Of a DNA stretch of 64,000 nucleotides, positions 46,111 to 60,658 are shown piece by piece. Position numbers and translations under genes: made by a program. Position 1 is the first letter of the stretch; each line of letters begins with the position of its first letter. Source of the stretch: Spirodela intermedia (taxonomy: Eukaryota > Streptophyta > Magnoliopsida > Alismatales > Araceae); contig LR746264.1 of assembly GCA_902729315.2 (NCBI GenBank), positions 2,651,378 to 2,715,377 on the forward strand. The letters are read 5' to 3'. The notes under the pieces are model-generated. The model saw only the letters and a program-made list of their open reading frames with translations, ran no database searches and was not told the DNA's origin.

Positions 46111-48377
46111 AGCCGACAGTGTTCTCCCTCTCGTCCCCCCGGGAGATAAGATCGCGGGAAGGTCACGTTCAGGGTTCTAGGATTTGCAGAGAGGAACCCC
46201 CCTCCGAACGGCGAGAAGACGTGATGAACAGAAATACCGTAGTATCAACGATAGCGGCGATCTTCTAGTCATAGAAGCTTCGAGGGATCAAAATGTCACT
46301 CGAATACATGGACAAAAAAAATGCGCATCATCGAGAGACATCTAAGAGCTGATGATCGATCGTGAATTTCGTGAATTGTACTTTGATCCTCTGCTTTCAT
46401 ACATTACGTGGACCTGTTCCTTCCCTCAACTCCCCCCCTCCAACTTCCACAGCGTGCCTTGACATCGTGGAGCGAGGGTCCCCGCAGGTCACATCGGTGT
46501 CGATAGGCGTAATCACTTTGCCGCAGGTCACATCGGTGTCGATAGGCGACGCGCAGCGGATTTGCGTCCCCCCACGCGACCGGGCACAGGGCAGCAACGC
46601 GTACGACTTGCCAAATCGATGTTAAAGTTCTTCAAACTTTGATGTCAGATGATGAGTAGTGAAATAAAAGATTCCAAGGGCCGGGAATGACAACGTGAGC
46701 AGCTTGATGTTGGATAGAAATGCACGTTAAACACTACACAAAAGATCATTTTGCCGCTGGCTACTTACGATTCCTGAGTCAGCTGCATGGTAGAAGGAAG
46801 AGAGCCGGGGAAGCTAAGGCGTCGCTTGTGGATTTGGCAGCGTACTGCTGCACAGGTGCAGGTTGTCAAGTGAAAGAGGCTGTGCTGGGATTGCGGGTAG
46901 CTTGCCAGTGTCTCCTCCTCTCCCTCCTCTCTTCTCCCCCCCTTAATCTGCGCTTTACCGAGACCGTCTTCTACGGCAGCGAGCGTTGAGTCGAGCGACC
47001 GCATCAGCGAGCCGATCTCCCACAGTAGGATTTCAGCTGACCGGCTCGATCAATTACACGATCAAAATGTCAAACTTTCGGAAAGCAAGGTGACAATCAT
47101 TAATTCTGGATGTTCTGCTTTCCCTAGAAACTTGTTTTTTTATTTGGGATTGTGATCGCTTAAGGATCTTATGCCCCCATTATTTAAGGAATAATTATGA
47201 TACGCTAAACCTGGTTATGCCTTGCGATGTTCATGTTTGAAAAATATTTACCTTTGTTTAACCTGAATCTACCGTTTCAACGATCATACCACAAAAGATT
47301 GTTCAAGAAAGCATGAACTCCTCTCGGAAGGTAATCAGCATTAAGCTATAGAGGTGAATGGAGATCTATGCTTTGAGACCGTTTCTATGATAATGATTGA
47401 TGTGGGAATCCACTGTTCAACTTGAAAAGTAGTGTAACGTTCTTAGACTACACAAAGATGCTTGTTATATTTTTGATGAATAATTTGATTTTGAACTATG
47501 GTGATTTTTAGTATATGCCTGTAAGTTATTATCTCGCCTGATCTTGAACAACCGTGCATGCGAGAGGCGAAGGATATTTGGGGTATTGTCTTGAAGCGAA
47601 CAAAGCTTGAGCCTGCAGGCATAAGTATAATTGACTATCAGAGATCTCATTTTCTTGCTGATAGATTGTTGGTTAATTATCAAACATCTTATTTTCTCAG
47701 GGATCTCATTATTTAACCTTGATGGTAATGCAATTTTGAGTGGGAAATTATTCTAAAGAAAAACATTGAAGAATAGGAGAAGAGAAAGAGGAAGAAAGGA
47801 GGTGGGTTACGAGCTGGAATCTTCGCGTACTCCGGATGGGGTTTTCTACTCATCAATGTGTGTTACCAGGATAATACTTATTTATCCCCTTATTTTACAA
47901 GAAATACCTGCAGTCGCCTAACAGAAAGAAAGAAATACGGATCAAATTAGTTGTGCAGCATATATTTTGATGTGAAACAAGATCTAATTGCTTCCATAAT
48001 TCAATTGGCTGGCGTAATTTTTCTACCCAATGACTCACGAAATGTAGTCTCCTGATATATGATTGTTTGAAAAGTCTTTATGACATAAGTAAGGTGTCTT
48101 GAAATCTCCAGGTAAGAGATATTTTAAAAGCGAAGAAACTTGATACAATTTCGATCGTTTCAACTTGGGGGATTATTTTCAATAGAACATGATTACACTT
48201 TTTTTGTTCATTATATGTTAAAAACTGGTTTGACATATGCTTCTGAGTTAAATTCACCTTGTTTTATTAGCCTTTTTTCTTCCCTAGACAGCAAATATTT
48301 CGTGGCCTTAACTAAGATTATTGCTCTACGCGAGAGAGGGAGAGCAACATTACACATAATCTAAAAAATCATACAAA

Positions 48378-48818
48378 AGGCATCATCAGGTAATCAGCAG
48401 ATCAGCATCTGCAACCACATATAATACCTCCAGGAGCCGAAAACGACCGGAATACCTGTCAAGGTGTGTAATGTGCAGCACCATCCCTACGTCCCATAGC
48501 ATGTTTTCCATGAACAGCTCCATGAGCCTTGGGAGGGATTGCCATATCCCCCTTGTATTGGTGAGTGCCCTCCACAAGTACTCATCTTGCCAGGGTTTAC
48601 ATTACTGGGGATTCCTGCAGGCTGATTGCCGTATGCACCCTGCAGGCCAGGTGCTCCACTGTTCACAACTAGAGAACTCATAGGCAACCCCGAACCTCCT
48701 CATGGGTTTGCAAGCATTGGTGTCGAATTCTGTCCAATCCCAGTCATAGGATAGTATCCAGATCCTGACGCTGCAGCTGTGCCCGTTCCACTGTTGTATC
48801 TAGTCCTGTGTCGGGAGG
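48378..48818 (-). pseudogene. UBA2-like fragment 2 (unit B)
   Basis: Copy of the unit A fragment with the same in-frame stop and the same breakpoint. Confidence 0.4.
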
Positions 48819-51541
48819 CGCCATCAAGTGCCCAAAACTGGCCGATTGCGAATGACTACCCGTCCTGGTAGTTGCTCTCACCCAAAGTCCGATGTGATCA
48901 TTGTGCGCCACCCAGAGACCCCCCAATGACGCAGTGTGACCCCCCCGCGACCTCTCGACCGGGTTGCGACCGGAAGATCAACCGGAGGCGAGCATCTCAC
49001 ACGCGCGGCTCACGCGCGTACCGCACGGAGAACGCGGTAAGACGAGGACTGGGCGGAGCGAGCCTCATGGATTTAGAACGAGCCATCCGGAACTCTCAGA
49101 GACCCGAAGCGGACGCGAGAACCCGTCTAAGGAGAAGAGGACGTGGGGAGGATAATCCGGCGGAAGATTATCCGGACGCGGGCGAAGAAGAGAAGGGAGA
49201 GGGAGAATAATACGGCGGAAGTAATTCCACTCCCGCTCTACTTAAAGGCGATAGGTTTAAGATAATGAATGGGGGTTGAAATGATAGTGTTGATCACTGC
49301 GGATTATAGGCTATTTCAATAGAAATTGTGTTGCTGTGAAAATAACAGCGGCTTGAAGCTAACGAATTGTTATTGAATTTATCAATTCTTATTTGTGATT
49401 ACTACCTCTCTCATCGTATTTTTTTTCACTCTTTTACGCTAATAGAACCGACAGGGAGAAAACATAAGATCTATATTGGTTTGGCTTACCTGAGCTACTC
49501 TGTTTAATAAGAAACGTGTCCTTGAGTTCCACTAACTCATTGCGCGTACACTGAATTCTATGCCTCAGCCACTTGTTGGATTTCATATTGCAGTAGTTTA
49601 GAGTTTCTCTAAAAAATTATCTTCCAAATTCGTGACTCTCGGAGGCCTAGAGCTTGTAGTTTTTCCTTGAAACTCTTTACTCAATTCAAGACTTTAAGAG
49701 GCTCAAAGTAGATAGGGTTATCAGTTTTCTTAAACATGTTAGTACAACTCTAATAAAAAAACTTTGGAATACCATGGGACATTCACAATTGATGTGATAT
49801 TTTGTGGTGCATGAAATTTTCTTATTTGTCATCAAGGAAGCTTTGTGGGTAGGAGAGATAGAATACAATGGCTCTTCTCCTTTTATAAGTGCTCAAGGAC
49901 AAGGGATGTTTTGGCAATTGCAATTAGAACAAAAAATGAATGAGGGTTGAAGGACGTGGGCTGTTGCGGCTCGAAGAAAGCGGGACGTTTGGGCCGGGAA
50001 GCCAGGGCTCACGATCTGGTTTGATTAAAACCCCAGCCGGAGTGGGGGAGAGAGAGAGACAGAGAGGGGGGGGCGAATCGGACGGCGACGGCGAGGGAGA
50101 AGAGGAGGGTTAGCGACGGGGCGGGCCGCCGGAAGGCGGAACGGGGGCGACGGCGGGAGAGGGCAACGGTGGAGGCAGTCGGATGGTGGTGGAAACGGTG
50201 GCGGACGATGGTGGCTACAGGCGGCGATTCGAGTGCTAGCGGCGATGGAAGGGGAAGGCGAAGGTAGGACGGCGGAAGGGATGGCGATGGTGGTCGACGG
50301 CGGCAGCGAGTGGGAGGCGGAACAAGAAGGGCGGAGGTCGGGATGGGAGGTGGCGGCAGTTGGCAACTGAAACGGCGAAATGAAAGGAAGACGGACTCAG
50401 TAAAAGGTTAACTCGCCCCTTTCAGGGCGTTTGCGGTGACGACGTGAACGGCAGATGGTTGAGTTCTTGGCGAGATCTTCGTCCTCCTCTATTGCACGTC
50501 TCCAGCTCTTCACCTTGGCCGGTTCCACCTTCTTAAAGCGATGGGGAGCTATCAACCGCTGCCATAGTGACGTCCAACTGTTTCTGGCGTTAGGACTATG
50601 ACAGTTTGCAAATAAGAGTGGGTGTCTACTGTCGCGTAATCAAATTTGACAATGAAGATCTTATCCGATCCAAGCCATGCAACTTGAGTACCACACCACC
50701 ACATTATTGACAGAAGGTTCCTTCCAACTTAGGCAGGGGCTGTAGCTTTGAGCTTTCCAATTCATATGTCAATGACGTTCGTAGAGCGTTGGCGTGAAGA
50801 ATTTGAGTATTGAGGACAGAAATATTCTTCTCCCTATAACACAACTGTCCCGAGGTTGACGTATGTTGGAGATTTTCAGGTAAAATCCACCAATGCTTTC
50901 AACCCATTATTCGAGCGGAGCGAAGGTCCCTGTGCACCCGATCCAATGCCCGCCTCTCCGAGTTTCTCCTTTGAAGGTGATCGTACTGTAATCAGTGACC
51001 TCAAAGCGAGAACATGAACGTTTTGTGGAGAGCTACCTTTGACACCCCGCCGTGCGACACTACCATTCAGAGTACTGGTGCTCGTGTCTCATGCCCATGG
51101 GAAAGGGGGTTGGCGCGTGCTGGCATGGTCATGGAAATAACCGATGCCTAGTCTGCTGCTCCCCGGGTGGCAGATACTCTGGAGAAGGTCAGGAAGAAAG
51201 AGTGCATTCCGGTCATACGAAGACGTGATTATCTTATGTGAGGCAAAGGTACATCGGGTTGGCATTGTAGATGGCATTCTTCTCCTAGCCTTCCCTGGTG
51301 AAATACCGTGAGCTAGCAATTTTACTCGCAAGCGGAGGGCTAAAAAGTCGTGGAATAGAGTGACAGATTTCTGCCACCGGTACAGAGAGTTGAGTTTTCT
51401 TTCAAAACTCCGAGTCGTAAGCCATGTTTCCTCAACCTATTAATTGGAGAGCTGCTAATTCCCGAACTGCCACCAATATTATCGTGGTTTCAATAGCTGC
51501 TGACTTAATGGTCTGATCGGGACTGCTCCCCTCAGCGGTTC

Positions 51542-51549
51542 TATATAAG
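51542..51549 (+). promoter_or_regulatory. TATA box of 8CM gene, unit B
   Basis: TATATAAG 109 bp before the ATG; B has one extra T just upstream compared with A. Confidence 0.7.
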
Positions 51550-51650
51550 GTCCCAAGCGTCTCTGTAATGTCACAGGCATTCCTCTCCAGTCCTATTTTC
51601 TCACCCTCGAACCAATTCCCCCATACGTCGTCACTTCCCTTTCTGGTACC

Positions 51651-52013
51651 ATGGCCACAAAGACTCAAGCCACGGCGGCATTTCTTCTTTTGAATCTAAT
51701 GTTCTGCACATTCGCCTCTGGACAATTGATACGTTTACCTCCTATTAGTCCTGTCCTTGGATGCGTCGCGCAGCTCGGGCAAGCAGGCGTCTGCGGCCTT
51801 CTACTCAATATCCTCAGGATCGGAGGTTTCGACAAACTACTTAATGCAACCTGTTGCGCTTTGTTCGCGTCTCTCACGGGTGGGCAGACAGCCCAATGCC
51901 TCTGCATCGGGGTAAAACTTCGGCTTCTTGGTCTCAACGTGACCGTTCCTGGTGACATTAATCTGATACTGCAGTCGTGTGGCAAGAATATCACTATCGG
52001 AGGTTGTCCATAG
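51651..52013 (+). CDS. Secreted eight-cysteine-motif protein, copy 3 (unit B)
   Basis: 120 aa, intronless, same signal peptide, cysteine positions (38, 48, 68, 69, 83, 85, 110, 119) and sequons (N65, N96, N113) as the unit A protein. The mature region differs: linker LIRLPPISPVLG, Cys1-Cys2 loop ending GQAGV, GGFDK at 58-62, VK at 88-89. Several changes alter charge (P28R, K37G, E44Q, A62K, E79Q, S61D). The NVS to NVT change keeps the glycosylation sequon. Twenty-one codons differ from A and only one of them is silent, whereas the flanking kilobases are nearly identical. All structural residues remain, so it should fold and be functional. Confidence 0.92.
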   Translation: MATKTQATAAFLLLNLMFCTFASGQLIRLPPISPVLGCVAQLGQAGVCGLLLNILRIGGFDKLLNATCCALFASLTGGQTAQCLCIGVKLRLLGLNVTVPGDINLILQSCGKNITIGGCP

Positions 52014-54537
52014 TTTCTCGCAGCACACTCCTCGCCGGAGAAGTTCCCCCTGTATCCTGGGCGCCTTATGTGGTTTCCCTGCTGTGGTTTACTTGTGGTC
52101 TACGTCTATCATGTTTCGTAATCAGTAATGTAATGTCAACTGTATGAAGGTAAGCAAGAGACTCTGGTCTCCTCTTCCCGAACTCCACTCGTGCAAGAAT
52201 AGTTGTCCTCTGGATAAATATGTTTCCGGTGCAATGTGTTTCAAACTGCGACCCCGCCCCCAGAGCAGGGGTTGTTTGTCGGACTTTCAGGCTATCGACG
52301 TATTTGAGATCGAATGGCGTACGCACCCTCATGCGGGGAAAGCGCCCGAGCAAGGATCCGCCGTTGTTGCAGTCTTGTAGCCGTATGGCACGACATGCCA
52401 CGGGGTACCTCACCATACACGAGTTGGCTGAGGTCCATTACATGAGCTCCCTGATGCGCTTTTGCCGAGAGGCATCTCCAAATTTGCATGAGGGCGTGTC
52501 GCGCCGGTGTAGGCTGTTTGGATGGCTTGTAGGATTGGATAATGAAGTTAGGCGCCACATTGTTCCTCACTTTTGTCACCCTATCTGTCAGCATCGATCA
52601 AGGTCGATGTTGATGTGTTGGCTCTAAGGCTACTCTCCCCAGTTCTGCCACTCGAATTAGTTCCAAAGCCTCAACGCTGTGTCAGGCTCGAATGTGTATG
52701 CCGCTGATGTCTGTAAGAGACTTCTTCACATGCCTTGCCTTGAAAGAACGGGAACCAGCTTATCTTCAATGCGGCGAAGTGTCATGCCTTTTTTAGAAGA
52801 TCCATTGAAATTGGTTGTGGGTTCTGATGTTGATGAATGAATGCTTGGATCAAATTTGAGGTGTAGGTCGGAATGTATCCTATTAGAGATCGGTTGATTG
52901 TCAACCATGATTTATCCCGTACTAATAAGAGTGGTTCTTCAATGTGACAGTTCTTTTCAGGCCGGGGGAGGTTTCTCCGGTATGATCAACATGAAAATGA
53001 TGAAGAGTTCGACTCATAAGAATAACAAACAAGAGTGCGGAAGTCAACTTACTGTGTCTTTTCATCTGGTTCATTATGAATGGTCCTAGATTGACTTGCT
53101 TCCTAATTCGTATGTAACGTATAAGAAAAAGTGGTTCTGTTGTTGCCTTGTTAAAGCTTTCCGCCTATATAAAAGTATATGGTGAAGAATCATACAAATC
53201 CATGGTAGTTGAGAAGCACGAATATGGGACGCAATTGTAGGATATGCAAAACCACTCATAGATTACATCTCAGAATCCCATGATCAGTGCTAAATATCAT
53301 CGTGTTCAGATGGGTAGATGGTCTTGTTGCCGAATGTAGAATATGTACACCTTGGGATATGTTTTACCTTTGACAGTGGTAGTACGACTAAATTCTGCAA
53401 AAGTGATGCGGCAGCATCAAGAATAGTGATGATGATATTAAGAACACATAGTAGAAAAATGACAAGTAGAAAGAGGAGAAGAAAAGATAAGCGTAATAGT
53501 ATTAATAATAACCACAATAAAAATATAATAATTATAATAACAATAATAATCGTTATCATCATGGGCAGTAGGAGCTGCATCAGAAGAAGCAAGAAGAGGA
53601 AAGAGAAGCCTAGGAAGTAGAAGGAGAGTCGGCAGAGGGAGAGAAGGCGTAGTCGTCTTTTGTTGAAGGTGGCATTTCCAGAGGTCGTGTGTATTTCTGT
53701 TATTAAGTGGCGAAGAAACGGCTGATCGGAAGTTTTCTTCTCGTGATGACGTAAGACGAATAATAATTTTTTCCCAAGCTATTTGGGCTGGACGGGGGGA
53801 GTTGCCCCGCCTCACCTAAGTCTCGCTGTTTCTCCTCCGGTGCGATTTTGCGTCCGCAAAGTGTCGCACACTGATCCGCGACCCTTCCTGCTGGTTGCAA
53901 TTTTTCTCCGTCTGTCCCTCCCCTCGCTGCAGATTACTCTCATGGCTTCCGAGGACATCCACATCCTAAGAATATCTCGTCACTCTTGCTCCACGCCGCG
54001 GCCCTGTATTCTGCTTTGGGCCCGTGTGTTAGTTGCCCTTTGATTTATCTCTCCATTGGTCTTGGAGAGTGTTCTTGAACTTCTGTTTCATACAGAATAT
54101 CTTTTATTTAACTTTGATTTTAGTTTTACGTCAGCGGAATATCTTTTTTCGGTCGTTGACTAGCGGCAGGTAGCATTTACTTGGTTCGTATTTTAAAAGT
54201 TGGACTCCTGTCCTGATAGGTGTTTCTGTAACCCGTCTACTTTCTGTGGTCTGTTTCACGGCGTACAAGGAACTTATGGGATGATATGTCGCAAAGAAGC
54301 TGAAAGCTCGAGCAATGAACTCATTTAGACTCAGGGAGAAAGTACAACTGTACCAGAGGATTTTTGTGGGATAGTGATGGACTTATTAGAACCAAACCGC
54401 TGTATGCTTGAGGAGGTGAACGAAAAGTTGTCTTTACCTTCAGTTCAAGTGGAAGAACGGTAATCTGTCCAATACTTTGAAGGAAATCAGATTCGGCAAT
54501 ATATGGTTTTAATTTTGAGCGGACCGCCGTGGAAGGT

Positions 54538-54539
<2 letters not shown>

Positions 54540-54571
<32 letters not shown>
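54540..54571. repeat. (CT)n microsatellite, unit B
   Basis: Copy of the tract at 43,218. Confidence 0.9.
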
Positions 54572-54574
<3 letters not shown>

Positions 54575-56968
54575 CTGTGTCCAGCGACAGCTGGGCATGA
54601 GGAATTCCTCTAGATGCTCCATTTATACACTTCTGTGAGCCGAATACGACGAGGATGGGGCGGGTAAGAAGTAGACCTCGACCGTTTTCATAGGTCCCCA
54701 AAAAAAACGAAAGTCGACCCTTTGAAGGAAAATGAATGCATTTGAACATAGATAAGGAAGCAAATGCATCAGTTCTCACATTTTTATTATGCCAGATTCT
54801 TCTGGGGGAGGCGAATTAGACGAAGAGACGCTTTTGCCTCTCGTTGACGTTCGGATTGGTCTGGACAGAATTTATTAAAAGAGAAGTTTAAGAGCTTCAT
54901 TAGATATTCGAGAAAAAAGCTAAAGTAAATGATGCTCAGACTGCCTCTTTCCTGAATTTTATTCAGAAAAACGGAGAGGCTACTGATTTCCTTAGATGAA
55001 TGTCGTACGTCATAACACCTGTCCGAGAAACGCATCACCTAATCACGTGGATTCTTCATTGTCAGGGTGGACAATCTTGATCTGCTCAGTTTCTTGAGAG
55101 AATACCAAGAACAGGCAGGGAAACGAATCACAAAATAGGTATCGGGTTCCAGTGTATGAAGAAGGATACGAATGATATCTAGCTGCTCTGAGAACGTAAG
55201 TTTGGTTGTTCGTTAGGCACGTTATCTGGACTGCATTTTTGCGGCAAAACTATGGGGTCAGTTACTAAGAACATCAACTTATATGGTAGGAAAAAGGAAA
55301 ATTTTGAATAATAACTTACCAATGGAATGATTCAAATAAGTAAAGAGTAAGTGGAAATGGAGACCGATATCTTCTTTAGTTGTACACCAATGGAGCTCTA
55401 ACCATTATATACAGCTTTGGGTATCCTTCCCGAGGTCTCCTCTGAGAGAAAGATCTTCCGTCAGCAAATGCCAGCTTCTACCCGCCCGCAAACTCGCTCG
55501 TATTCCCCCCGTCTCGACAGCGATGCTCCGCAGCCGGCGTCTACCAAAGGTTAAGAGCTCCAGAGGCGAGGGACCCAAGGAGGAATCGGGGAGAGGACCC
55601 CGGCGGCCACCAAGATCCCACTAGCGGCTTGCGATGCACGTGCTGGCGCCGCATTTGTGCATCTGCAGGACGAAGGGCATTTGTCGTCATGCACACCGCC
55701 TCATTTCATGGAGTCTCCGGACTCCAAAACTCTCGGCAGTTGCACTGCTGCCCCCCCCAAATGCCGTCCCGAGCATCTGTTGTGGACCATCCAGACCGTG
55801 CACGACAAACTTCCGCGCAGGTCTCTCTCCGGCGGAATGCTGGGGACAAACCCTGGCCTCAGAGCCCCCTTCCCCTCGTGTGGAAGCAGTGGTTGAAGCC
55901 CTCCTCTTCCTCTCCCCCCCAGGCTCCCGCTTCTCCCGCTTCCCTTTTGCTGTTTGAACTGGCCGGCAAGTTGCCCGGAGAAGAAATCTTCTACATCCTT
56001 GTAGTCGACAGGTGGTCGACCCTGCAGACCGTCTGCTGTGCGGCACATCGATGGCGGACGATGAAGGAGATTTCTTCTGCTGGCCGGACAACATGAACGA
56101 AGTCAAGCGTATTGCAAGGCGGCCAAAGGGGCAACATGGAAGAAGAGGCGGCAAGCGCGGCCCAGAGGGAAAGACGAAGATGGGGAGCTACATCAAGCGT
56201 CGTAAATTAAGGGGTGCCTTCGGTGCGAATGCCGTGGCTTTCCCCATGTCGTTTCTAAAGGAGTCCCCTAACCTTGCAGGACCTATCCATCCGATGGCGC
56301 CCGTGATCGGATGGCGGAGGACGCCGGCGGAGAGGACTCCATCTTCGCATGTGGTCGTTCCAGACTTTGATACGACGGCGCTCTCCGCGTTCGCTGTCCG
56401 GCGTCTTTCGGCTCCTCAGGCGCAGTCGGTGCATTAAGCGTGGGTTCTCATGCAGTTTCTTGGAACGCTTCACAGGTCGACCTATTCTCATACAGCTTCT
56501 TCCTACCATCGAATGTCTGGGTTTTCAGGCTAAACTCGCGGCGACTGTCCCTAGAAACCATAAGAACGTCTTCACAGTCATTAACAACATTACCGCCACG
56601 ACTGTCCTTCGACACCTCTCACGAATGGCGCTTCACTGCGAGATATGATCTTCGGTTAAAGATTTCGCCGTGGACGCCGTACGACTGGCATTTTATTGGT
56701 CTTTTTTCTTCGCTAGACATCAAATATTTGGTGGCCTTAGCTCAGATTATTGCGCTACGCGAGAGAGGGAGAGCAATATTACACATATAATCCAAGAAAG
56801 CATGCAAAAGGCATCATCAGGTAATCAGCAAATCAGCATCTGCAACCACATATAATAACTCCGGGAGCCGAAAACGACCGGAATACCTGTCAAGGTGTGT
56901 AATGTGCAGCACCATCCCTACGTCCCATGGCATGTTTTCCGCGACCAGCTCAACGAGCCAATTGCCAT

Positions 56969-57431
56969 ATCCCGCCTAGATTGTTGAGTGCCCTCCACAG
57001 GGAACTTATCTTGCCAGGGCTTACATTACCGGCGATTCCTTCAGGCTGATGGCCGCATGCACCCTGCAGGCAAGGTGTTCCAGTGTTCACATCTAGAGAA
57101 CCCACGGGCAACCCCGAACCTGGTCCGGGGTCGGTTCTGTCCAATCCCCGTCCCAGGATAGTATCCAGATCCTGACGCTGCAGCTGTGCCAGTTTCACTG
57201 TTGTATCTACTCCTGCTGTCGACGGCGGCAACGTTACCAGAGTGGAGGACTGAAGAATCGCGGGTGAGGACATCCTCCGTTGCTCCGGAAGATACCTGCG
57301 GCTTCTCCTTCTCCTCGAACAGCACGCCATCATCGGCGGTCGATTCCGGTGCCTCTGGCTGTACAGTCCCATGGAGAGGCTCCGTCTTTTGTTCCCATTC
57401 AGCTTGCCGCGAGCTTTCTCTTCTTGGTCAT
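56969..57431 (-). pseudogene. UBA2-like fragment 1 (unit C)
   Basis: Same structure as in A and B with a few substitutions (for example a GCGC to ACGC change in the acidic region and changes after GIGQN). The MTKKRKL start and the internal shifts are shared, so the damage pre-dates the duplication. Confidence 0.4.
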
Positions 57432-59693
57432 AGCCGACAGTGTTCTCCCTCTCGTCCCCCCGTGAGATAAGATCGCGGGAAGGTCACGTTCAGGGTTCTA
57501 GGATTTGCAGACGGGAACCCCCCTCCGAAGGGCGAGAAGAAGTGATGAACAGAAATACCGTAGTATCAACGATAGCGGCGATCTTCTAGTCATAGAAGCT
57601 TCGAGGGATCAAAATGTCACTCGAATACATGGACAAAAAAAATGCGCATCATCGAGAGGCATCTAAGAGCTGATGATCGATCGTGAATTTCGTGAATTGT
57701 ACTTTGATCCTCTGCTTTCATACATTACGTGGACCTGTTCCTTCCCTCAGCTCCCCCCCTCCAACTTCCACAGCGTGCCTTGACATCGTGGAGCGAGGGT
57801 CCCCGCAGGTCACATCGGTGTCGATAGGCGTAATCACTTTGCCGCAGGTCACATCGGTGTCGATAGGCGACGCGCAGCGGATTTGCGTCCCCCCACGCGA
57901 CCGGGCACAGGGCAGCAACGCGTACGACTTGCCAAATCGATGTTAAAGTTCTTCAAACTTTGATGTCAGATGATGAGTAGTGAAATAAAAGATTCCAAGG
58001 GCCGGGAATGACAACGTGAGCAGCTTGATGTTGGATAGAAATGCACGTTAAACACTACACAAAAGATCATTTTGCCGCTGGCTACTTACGATTCCTGAGT
58101 CAGCTGCATGGTAGAAGGAAGAGAGCCGGGGAAGCTAAGGTGTCGCTTGTGGATTTGGCAGCGTACTGCTGCACAGGTGCAGGTTGTCAAGTGAAAGAGG
58201 CTGTGCTGGGATTGCGGGTAGCTTGCCAGTGTCTCCTCCTCTCCCTCCTCTCTTCTCCCCCCCCTTAATCTGCGCTTTACCGAGACCGTCTTCTACGGCA
58301 GCGAGCGTTGAGTCGAGCGACCGCATCAGCGAGCCGATTTCCCACAGTAGGATTTCAGCTGACCGGCTCGATCAATTACACGATCAAAATGTCAAACTTT
58401 CGGAAAGCAAGGTGACAATCATTAATTCTGGATGTTCTGCTTTCCCTAGAAACTTGTTTTTTTATTTGGGTTTGTGATCGCTTAAGGATCTTATGCCCCC
58501 ATTATTTAAGGAATAATTATGATACGCTAAACCTGGTTATGCCTTGCGATGTTCATGTTTGAAAAATATTTACCTTTGTTTAACCTGAATCTACCGTTTC
58601 AACGATCATACCACAAAAGATTGTTCAAGAAAGCATGAACTCCTCTCGGAAGGTAATCAGCATTAAGCTATAGAGGTGAATGGAGATCTATGCTTTGAGA
58701 CCGTTTCTATGATAATGATTGATGTGGGAATCCACTGTTCAACTTGAAAAGTAGTGTAACGTTCTTAGACTACACAAAGATGCTTGCTATATTTTTGATG
58801 AATAATTTGATTTTGAACTATGGCGATTTTTAGTATATGCCTGTAGGTTATTATCTCGCCTGATCTTGAACAACCGTGCATGCGAGAGGCGAAGGATATT
58901 TGGGGTATTGTCTTGAAGCGAACAAAGCTTGAGCCTGCAGGCATAAGTATAATTGACTATCAGAGATCTCATTTTCTTGCAGATATATTGTTGGTTAATT
59001 ATCAAACATCTTATTTTCTCAGGGATCTCATTATTTAACCTTGATGGTAATGCAATTTTGAGTGGGAAATTATTCTAAAGAAAAACATTGAAGAATAGGA
59101 GAACAGAAAGAGGAAGAAAGGAGGTGGGTTACGAGCTGGAATCTTCGCGTACTCCGGATGGGGTTTTCTACTCATCAATGTGTGTTACGAGGATAATACT
59201 TCTTTATCCCCTTATTTTACAAGAAATACCTGCAGTCGCCTAACAGAAAGAAAGAAATACGGATCAAATTAGTTGTGCAGCATATATTTTGATGTGAAAC
59301 AAGATCTAGTTGCTTCCATAATTCAATTGGCTGGCGTAATTTTCTACCCAATGACTCACGAAATGTAGTCTCCTGATATATGATTGTTTGAAAAGTCTTT
59401 ATGACAGAAGTAAGGTGTCTTGAAGTCTCCAGGTAAGAGATATTTTAAAAGCGAAGAAACTTGATACAAGTTCGATCGTTTCAACTTGGGGCATTATTTT
59501 CAATAGAACATGATTACACTTTTTTTGTTCATTATATGTTAAAAACTGGTTTGACATATGCTTCTAAATTAAATTCACCTTGTTTTATTAACCTTTTTTC
59601 TTCCCTAGACAGCAAATATTTCGTGGCCTTAACTAAGATTATTGCTCTACGCGAGAGAGGGAGAGCAACATTACACATAAGAAATGATACAAA

Positions 59694-60135
59694 AGGCATC
59701 ATCAGGTAATCAGCAAAGCAGCATCTGCAACCACATATAATACCTCCAGGAGCCGAAAACGACCGGAATACCTGTCAAGGTGTGTAATGTGCAGCACCAT
59801 CCCTACGTCCCATAGCATGTTTTCCATGAACAGCTCCATGAGCCTTGGGAGGGATTGCCATATCCCCCTTGTATTGGTGAGTGCCCTCCACAAGTACTCA
59901 TCTTGCCAGGGTTTACATTACTGGGGATTCCTGCAGGCTGATTGCCGTATGCACCCTGCAGGCCAGGTGCTCCACTGTTCACAACTAGAGAACTCATAGG
60001 CAACCCCGAACCTCCTCATGGGTTTGCAAGCATTGGTGTCGAATTCTGTCCAATCCCAGTCATAGGATAGTATCCAGATCCTGACGCTGCAGCTGTGCCA
60101 GTTTCACTGTTGTATCTAGTCCTGTGTCGGGAGGC
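59694..60135 (-). pseudogene. UBA2-like fragment 2 (unit C)
   Basis: Same fragment with minor substitutions, including a gtgccagtttcac reading like fragment 1 where A and B have gtgcccgttccac. Same stop and truncation. Confidence 0.4.
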
Positions 60136-60658
60136 GCCATCAAGTGCCCAAAACTAGCCGATTGCGATTGACTACCCGTCCTGGTAGTTGCTCTCACCCA
60201 AAGTCCGATCTGATCATTGTGCGCCACCCAGAGACCCCCCAATGACGCAGTGTGACCCCCCCGCGACCTCTCGACCGGGTTGAGACCGGAAGACCACTTG
60301 AGATGCACGCAACCGGAGGCGAGCATCTCACACGCGCGGTTCACGCGCGTACCGCACGGAGGACGCGGTAAGACGAGGACTCGGCGGAGCGAGCCTCATG
60401 GATTTAGAACGAGCCATCCGGAACTATCAGAGACCCGAAGCGGACGCGAGAACCCGTCTAAGGAGAAGAGGACCTGGGGAGGATAATCCGGCGGAAGATT
60501 ATCCGGACGCGGGCGAAGAAGAGAAGGGAGAGGGAGAATAATACGGCGGAATTAATTCCACTCCCGCTCTACTTAAAGGCGATAGGTTTAAGATAATGAA
60601 TGGGGGTTGAAATGATAGTGTTGATCACTGCGGATTACAGGCTATTTCAATAGAAATT

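Larger units (their letters stand above)
44889..56209 (+). repeat. Segmental tandem duplication, unit B (11,321 bp)
   Basis: Second copy of the unit, offset 11,318 bp at its start and 11,322 bp by 53 kb. Differences from A are confined mainly to about 51,416-53,228 (around the 8CM gene) and about 55,615-55,725, where B has extra sequence around tagcggcttgcgatgcacgt and lacks a short agg-rich insert of A. Confidence 0.95.
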